A stretch of 64,000 bases of DNA from Edwardsiella anguillarum ET080813 (lineage in GTDB: Bacteria > Pseudomonadota > Gammaproteobacteria > Enterobacterales > Enterobacteriaceae): NCBI RefSeq assembly GCF_000264765.2, contig NZ_CP006664.1, forward strand, positions 620,001 to 684,000, given 5' to 3'. The notes beneath the pieces were generated by a model, which had not been told where the DNA came from, did no database searches, and worked only from the letters and a program-made list of their open reading frames with translations. Positions within the stretch are counted from its first letter, which is position 1. Every line of letters starts with the position of its first letter. The position numbers and the translations under genes are program-made. This document shows positions 59,244-64,000 of this stretch, piece after piece.

Positions 59244-60044
59244 ATGAGACTTATTCCGCTGCATAACGCGACCGACGTTGGCCTGTGGTCTGCCCGCCAT
59301 ATCGTTAAGCGCATCAACGCGTTCAAGCCTACCGCCGAGCGCCCGTTTGTGCTGGGTCTGCCGACCGGTAGCACCCCGCTGCAAACCTATAAGCGTCTGA
59401 TCGAACTCTATCAGGCCGGTGAGGTGAGCTTCCGCCACGTCGTCACCTTCAACATGGATGAATACGTAGGTCTGGCAGAATCACACCCGGAAAGCTATCA
59501 CAGCTTTATGTATAATAATTTCTTCAACCATATTGATATTCAGAAAGAAAATATCAATTTGTTAAATGGTAACGCGCCGGACGTGGACGCCGAGTGCCGC
59601 CGCTACGAAGAGAAGATCCGCGCCTATGGTAAGATCAATCTGTTCATGGGCGGCGTCGGCAACGACGGGCATATCGCCTTCAATGAGCCAGCCTCTTCGC
59701 TGGCTTCGCGCACCCGGATCAAGACCCTGACCGAAGATACCCGCATCGCCAACTCCCGCTTCTTCAACGGCGACATCAGTCTGGTGCCGAAGTATGCGCT
59801 GACCGTCGGCGTGGGCACCCTGCTGGACGCGGAAGAGGTGATGATCCTGGTAACCGGTCACGCTAAATCCCTGGCGCTGCAGGCCGCGGTCGAGGGCAGC
59901 GTCAACCATATGTGGACTATCAGCGCCCTGCAGCTGCATCCTAAGTCCGTGGTGGTCTGCGATCAGCCGGCGACCATGGAGCTGAAGGTTAAAACCGTTA
60001 ACTATTTCCGCGAGCTCGAAGCGGAAAATATGAAAGATCTCTGA
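59244..60044 (+). CDS. nagB: Glucosamine-6-phosphate deaminase
   Basis: 266 aa, as in E. coli. It starts [21 protein letters not shown] after AAAAGG; the longer frame is unsupported. Substrate loop [13 protein letters not shown], catalytic Asp in [10 protein letters not shown], and [17 protein letters not shown] with active-site Asp and His. It converts GlcN-6-P to fructose-6-P and ammonia, sending amino sugar into glycolysis. It is the first gene of nagBAC, 22 bp before nagA. Confidence 0.96.
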   Translation: MRLIPLHNATDVGLWSARHIVKRINAFKPTAERPFVLGLPTGSTPLQTYKRLIELYQAGEVSFRHVVTFNMDEYVGLAESHPESYHSFMYNNFFNHIDIQKENINLLNGNAPDVDAECRRYEEKIRAYGKINLFMGGVGNDGHIAFNEPASSLASRTRIKTLTEDTRIANSRFFNGDISLVPKYALTVGVGTLLDAEEVMILVTGHAKSLALQAAVEGSVNHMWTISALQLHPKSVVVCDQPATMELKVKTVNYFRELEAENMKDL

Positions 60045-60066
60045 TAATTACGTCCGGGGGAATGTG

Positions 60067-61221
60067 ATGTACGCCTTAACTCACTGTCGGATTTATACCG
60101 GCCACGATATTCTTGACGACCATGCTGTGGTGATCGCCAATGGTTTAATTGAAAAAATCTGTCCCGAGTCTGCGCTCGCACCGGATATCGCCACCCGCGA
60201 TCTGGGCGGCGCCATCCTGGCCCCCGGCTTTATCGACGTTCAGCTCAACGGCTGCGGCGGCGTGCAGTTTAACGACAGCGAAGAGGCCGTCAGCGAGCAG
60301 ACGCTGGAGATCATGCAGCGCGCCAACGAGCGTGCCGGCTGCACCAGCTACCTGCCGACGCTGATCACCTGCAGCGACGCCATGATGCAACGCGGTATTA
60401 CGGTGATGCAGTCCTATCTGCGCCGCCAGCGTAACCAGGCGCTGGGGCTGCATATTGAAGGGCCCTATATCAGCCTGGAGAAAAAGGGCACCCATAACCC
60501 GCGCTATATCCGCCGCCCGGATCGCGCCATGCTCGACTTTATCTGCAGCCACGCCGAGGCCGTCGTCAAGGTGACCATGGCGCCGGAGATGAGCGACGAC
60601 GCGGCCATTCAACAGCTACGCGCCGCCGGGATCGTGGTCTCCGCCGGCCACTCCAACGCCAGCTACGAAGAGGCGCGCCGCGGCTTCGCCGCCGGAATGC
60701 GCTTTGCCACCCACCTCTACAATGCGATGCCGGCGATCAGCGGCCGCGCGCCGGGGCTGATGGGCGCCATTTTCGACACCCCTGAGGTGTATACCGGTAT
60801 CATCGCCGACGGCCACCACGTGGCCTGGCCGAACATCCGCATGGCGAAAAAGCTCAAGGGCGACCACCTGGTGCTGGTCACCGACGCCACCGCGCCGGCG
60901 GGTTCAGACATTGACAGCTTCATTTTCGCGGGGAAAACAGTATATTACCGCAATGGGCTGGTCGTGGATGAAAATGGTACGCTGAGCGGATCGGCGCTGA
61001 CCATGATAGAGGCGGTGCAAAACAGCGTTGAGCACGTCGGCATTGCGCTGGATGAAGCTCTGCGCATGGCCAGCCTCTATCCGGCGCGCGCCATCGGCGT
61101 CGCGCAGCGGCTGGGCAGCATCGAGCCGGGTAAGGTCGCCAACCTGACGGCGTTTACCCGCGACTTCCGGGTAACCACGACCATCGTTAACGGCGAAACC
61201 GTCTACCAGCGCGGCGGTTGA
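60067..61221 (+). CDS. nagA: N-acetylglucosamine-6-phosphate deacetylase
   Basis: 384 aa from ATG 60067 ([14 protein letters not shown]), matching E. coli; a GTG one codon earlier is also possible. Amidohydrolase fold with [18 protein letters not shown], metal ligand His in [13 protein letters not shown] and catalytic Asp in [12 protein letters not shown]. It produces GlcN-6-P for NagB. The level of its substrate controls NagC. Confidence 0.95.
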   Translation: MYALTHCRIYTGHDILDDHAVVIANGLIEKICPESALAPDIATRDLGGAILAPGFIDVQLNGCGGVQFNDSEEAVSEQTLEIMQRANERAGCTSYLPTLITCSDAMMQRGITVMQSYLRRQRNQALGLHIEGPYISLEKKGTHNPRYIRRPDRAMLDFICSHAEAVVKVTMAPEMSDDAAIQQLRAAGIVVSAGHSNASYEEARRGFAAGMRFATHLYNAMPAISGRAPGLMGAIFDTPEVYTGIIADGHHVAWPNIRMAKKLKGDHLVLVTDATAPAGSDIDSFIFAGKTVYYRNGLVVDENGTLSGSALTMIEAVQNSVEHVGIALDEALRMASLYPARAIGVAQRLGSIEPGKVANLTAFTRDFRVTTTIVNGETVYQRGG

Positions 61222-61244
61222 ATGACAACACAGGTGAGAGAGTG

Positions 61245-62471
61245 ATGGCCACTGGCGGACAGGGACAAATTGGTAACGTCGATCTGGTAAAGCAGCTGAA
61301 CAGCGCGGCGGTCTACCGCCTGATCGATCAGCAGGGTCCGATCTCACGGATTCAGATTGCCGAATACAGCCAGCTGGCCCCCGCCAGCGTCACCAAGATC
61401 ACCCGCCAGCTGCTGGAGCGCGGGCTGATCAAAGAGGTCGATCAGCAGGCCTCCACCGGCGGGCGGCGCGCCATCTCCATCGTCACCGAGACGCGTCGCT
61501 TCCAGGCGATCGCCATTCGCCTGGGGCGCCACGACGCCACCATCACCCTGTATGACCTCAGCGGCAAGGCGCTGGCGGAGACGCACTACCCGCTGCCGCA
61601 GCGCACCCAGGAGACCGTCGAGCACGCCCTGTTTCAGGCCATCGACCACTTCATTAACGATTACCAGCGCAAAATCCGCGAGCTGATAGCCATCGCCCTG
61701 ATGCTGCCCGGGCTGGTCGATCCGGATCTCGGTATCGTCCGCTACATGCCACACATTACGGTCAGCGACTGGCCGCTGGTTGAACGCCTAGAGGCGCGCT
61801 TCCGCCTGGCCTGCTTTATCGGTCACGATATCCGCAGCCTGGCGCTGGCCGAACACTACTTCGGCGCCAGCCGCGACTGCCGGGACTCGATCCTGGTGCG
61901 GCTGCACCGCGGCACCGGCGCCGGGATCATCGTCGATGAGAACATCTTCCTCGGCAGCAACGGCAACGTCGGGGAGATCGGCCATATCCAGATAGATCCG
62001 CTGGGAGAACGCTGCCACTGCGGCAACTTTGGCTGTCTGGAAACCGTGGCGGCCAATGCGGCTATCGAACAGCATACCCGTCGCCTGCTGGAGCAGGGCT
62101 ACCCTAGCAGCCTGACGGCCGACGGCTGTACCATCAACGCCATTTGCCGGGCCGCCAACCGCGGCGATAGTTTAGCCGTCGAGGTGATTGAACGGGTCGG
62201 GCGCAACCTGGGGCGCGCTATCGCTATCACCATCAACCTGTTCAATCCCCAGAAGATCGTCATCGCCGGCGAGATAACCGAAGCCGGCAAGATCCTATTG
62301 CCGGCCATCGAGCGCTGCATTCAGACCCAGACGCTGAAAAACTTTCGCCACAACCTGCCGGTGGTCACCTCCGAGCTCGACCACCGCTCCGCCATCGGCG
62401 CCTTCGCGCTGGTCAAGCGCGCCATGCTGAACGGCGCGCTGCTGCAGCGTCTGCTGGAGCATCACGACTGA
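61245..62471 (+). CDS. nagC: N-acetylglucosamine repressor NagC (ROK family)
   Basis: 408 aa from MATGGQGQIGNVDLVKQLN, which aligns with E. coli NagC (406 aa). An ATG 27 bases upstream, overlapping the nagA stop, lacks homology. The N-terminal winged helix includes ISRIQIAEYSQLAPASVTK. The ROK sugar-binding domain has zinc motif CHCGNFGCLET and GNVGEIGHIQ. GlcNAc-6-P releases it from the boxes between nagE and nagB. It converges on the alaX-like gene, 19 bp away. Confidence 0.95.
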   Translation: MATGGQGQIGNVDLVKQLNSAAVYRLIDQQGPISRIQIAEYSQLAPASVTKITRQLLERGLIKEVDQQASTGGRRAISIVTETRRFQAIAIRLGRHDATITLYDLSGKALAETHYPLPQRTQETVEHALFQAIDHFINDYQRKIRELIAIALMLPGLVDPDLGIVRYMPHITVSDWPLVERLEARFRLACFIGHDIRSLALAEHYFGASRDCRDSILVRLHRGTGAGIIVDENIFLGSNGNVGEIGHIQIDPLGERCHCGNFGCLETVAANAAIEQHTRRLLEQGYPSSLTADGCTINAICRAANRGDSLAVEVIERVGRNLGRAIAITINLFNPQKIVIAGEITEAGKILLPAIERCIQTQTLKNFRHNLPVVTSELDHRSAIGAFALVKRAMLNGALLQRLLEHHD

Positions 62472-62490
62472 GAATCGCGCGGCGCGTCGG

Positions 62491-63258
62491 TTATACCAGG
62501 GGCTGCAGCGCGATAGCGATCCGACTGCGCTCGCGGCCGCTGCTCTTTTTATGGAAAAAGATCGCCGCGTCGCTGACCTCGGACAGTGCCTGCACGTGGG
62601 TGCCGCCGCAGGGGATCAGCGTCTCGCCATAGCGCCAATAGAAGAGGCTGTCCGTCTCCGGCGCCGGCTCTACCGCCAAGGGGTGCGCCTGCGCCAGCAT
62701 ATCGCGGGTATGGGCCTGAATGGCGGAGAAGTCATCCTCGCTCAGCTTCTTATCCAGTGAGAACACCGCCCTCTGCGCATCGATGGTGCACCCCTTGACG
62801 CCGACGCCGGCGCTGAAGTGGCGGTTAATGGCGGAGAACAGAAAGTGCGCCAGCGTATGGTGGCGCATGATGGCGTAGCGCCGCGGCCAGTCGATCTGCA
62901 TGATAACGCGGTCGCCGGGCTGCAGATCCGCCGCGTGGGCCAGGCGGTGTACGATCCGCGTCTCCACGTCCACCAGCGGTACGTTGACCCCCTCGCGCTT
63001 GATATACAGCTTATGCCCCAGCCGGTGCTGCACATCGACCACCGGGCAAGGCGTTCCGCCCGCGGCGGAGCGGATCGACCCGACGTCGCAAACCTGTCCC
63101 CCCGACTCGGCGTAGAAGATGGTCCTGTCGAACACCGCCAGATCGTTTTCAAGGTACAGCAGCGTAGCTTCCAGGCGGGTCAGGTAGGGCTCCTGGTTAT
63201 ATACCCGCTGCGTCGCCGGCTGCGCATAGACGCGGTCACGGTCATAGTGAAATTCCAT
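62491..63258 (-). CDS. AlaX-type alanyl-tRNA editing protein
   Basis: 255 aa from MEFHYDRDRVYAQPA; GAGG lies six bases upstream, and an ATG four codons earlier is possible. It resembles the AlaRS editing domain: an N-terminal second-AlaRS-like part with FYAESGGQVCDVG, then zinc ligands HHTLAHF near 133 and CGGTH near 220. AlaX proteins hydrolyse mischarged Ser- or Gly-tRNA(Ala) in trans. It sits antisense between nagC and nagD, which are adjacent in E. coli. Confidence 0.86.
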   Translation of the reverse strand: MEFHYDRDRVYAQPATQRVYNQEPYLTRLEATLLYLENDLAVFDRTIFYAESGGQVCDVGSIRSAAGGTPCPVVDVQHRLGHKLYIKREGVNVPLVDVETRIVHRLAHAADLQPGDRVIMQIDWPRRYAIMRHHTLAHFLFSAINRHFSAGVGVKGCTIDAQRAVFSLDKKLSEDDFSAIQAHTRDMLAQAHPLAVEPAPETDSLFYWRYGETLIPCGGTHVQALSEVSDAAIFFHKKSSGRERSRIAIALQPLV

Positions 63259-63434
63259 ATTCGTCCTCATTTATCCTGATCTGGGTATCCCCGCACGTAC
63301 GTCCCTCTGACTCTACCCCAGCGGACCGGCGACTGCACCCCCTGATTGCCGCCCCGGCCCGGCGTGAAGCGGGCGATAATACGCTCAGCCGTGGTATAGT
63401 CACTAACTGCATTATCAACGAGAAGCTCTCAGCT

Positions 63435-64000
63435 ATGACAATAAAAAGCGTTATTTGCGATATTGACGGCGTCCTGATGCACGACAATACGCCGGTTCCC
63501 GGCGCCCGTGAGTTTTTACAGCGGCTGCAGCAGCAGGAGATGCCGCTGGTGATCCTGACCAACTACCCCGCGCAGACCGGGCAGGATCTGGCCAACCGTT
63601 TTGCCTCCGCCGGCATCGACGTCCCTGAGCAGGTGTTCTATACCTCCGCCATGGCGACCGCCGACTTCCTCAAGCGACAGGAGGGCAAGAAAGCCTACGT
63701 CATCGGCGAGGGGGCGCTGATCCACGAGCTGTACAAGGCCGGCTTCACCATCACCGACATCAACCCGGACTTCGTGATCGTCGGCGAGACCCGCTCCTAT
63801 AACTGGGAGATGATCCACAAGGCGGCCTACTTCGTCGCCCACGGCGCGCGCTTTATCGCCACCAACCCCGACTCCCACGGCCGCGGCTTCTTTCCCGCCT
63901 GCGGCGCCCTGTGCGCGCCCATCGAGCTAATCGCCGGCCGCGCGCCGTTTTACGTCGGCAAACCCAGCCCGTGGATTATCCGCGCCGCGCTGAACAAGAT
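63435..64000 (+). CDS. nagD: HAD-family nucleotide phosphatase NagD, 5' part (cut by window edge)
   Basis: The first 188 codons of a protein that is 250 aa in E. coli. HAD motif I is ICDIDGVLMHDN, motif II is LTNYPAQ, and GKPSPWI is the motif III Lys region. NagD is a UMP/GMP-preferring phosphatase in E. coli. It is separated from nagBAC by the oppositely oriented alaX-like gene, so it must have its own promoter within the ~176 bp upstream. Confidence 0.94.
   Translation, partial: MTIKSVICDIDGVLMHDNTPVPGAREFLQRLQQQEMPLVILTNYPAQTGQDLANRFASAGIDVPEQVFYTSAMATADFLKRQEGKKAYVIGEGALIHELYKAGFTITDINPDFVIVGETRSYNWEMIHKAAYFVAHGARFIATNPDSHGRGFFPACGALCAPIELIAGRAPFYVGKPSPWIIRAALNK

Overview
The window is about 64 kb of a high-GC enterobacterial chromosome. 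Gene order follows the Escherichia coli gal–nag neighbourhood (galM, gpmA, aroG, tRNA-Lys, tol-pal, cydABX, suc, sdh, gltA, ybg/phr, kdp, pgm-seqA, fldA, fur, chiPQ, glnS, nag). Several E. coli neighbours are absent and several genes are inserted. A convergent LuxR/LuxI pair of the EdwR/EdwI (YenR/EsaR) type, the high GC content and an enteric backbone point to Edwardsiella (Hafniaceae). This assignment rests on remembered protein sequences and was not tested by a database search.

Layout: 1–3.8 kb holds the end of galM, a DASS-family anion transporter, gpmA behind a perfect Fur-box palindrome, and aroG. 4.3–5.2 kb is an array of five tRNA-Lys(UUU) genes with repeated spacers carrying imperfect tRNA 3' ends. 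5.3–11.0 kb is the Tol-Pal envelope cluster (ybgC-tolQRAB-pal-cpoB). 11.3–14.4 kb is the cytochrome bd oxidase operon (cydAB-cydX-ybgE). 15.0–24.7 kb is the TCA block sdhCDAB-sucABCD, divergent from gltA. 26.6–28.9 kb has nei, a RimL-like acetyltransferase and yjdM. 28.9–31.6 kb is an AT-rich island with edwR/edwI. 31.6–36.2 kb has ybgI, a periplasmic-type class II cyclic-nucleotide phosphodiesterase, phrB, a full-length DUF523-DUF1722 ybgA and ybfA. 36.6–44.5 kb is kdpFABC-kdpDE. 44.6–49.8 kb has pgm, seqA, ybfF, ybfE, fldA and fur. 50–54.4 kb is the chitin-oligosaccharide operon chiP-chiQ-chb. 55–64 kb has glnS, nagE, nagBAC, an AlaX editing protein and the start of nagD.

The genes form clear circuits. 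Chitoporin, periplasmic chitobiase, the GlcNAc PTS (NagE) and NagA/NagB make an uptake-to-glycolysis route for chitin breakdown products. It has recognisable control sites: two NagC boxes about 94 bp apart flanking a CRP site between nagE and nagB, and a 15-nt ChiX-complementary site over the chiP ribosome-binding site. The sdh-suc-gltA block plus bd oxidase covers the TCA cycle and terminal respiration. Kdp is a complete potassium-scarcity system with its KdpE site.

The most unusual element lies just upstream of edwR. About 145 nt ending in a strong terminator contain a 16-nt core identical, as I recall it, to the ArcZ small-RNA seed (UUUCCCUGGUGUUGGC). Three CCTGATT-type segments there can form mutually exclusive hairpins. 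This is either an ArcZ-like sRNA in the quorum-sensing island or a terminator/antiterminator leader for edwR.
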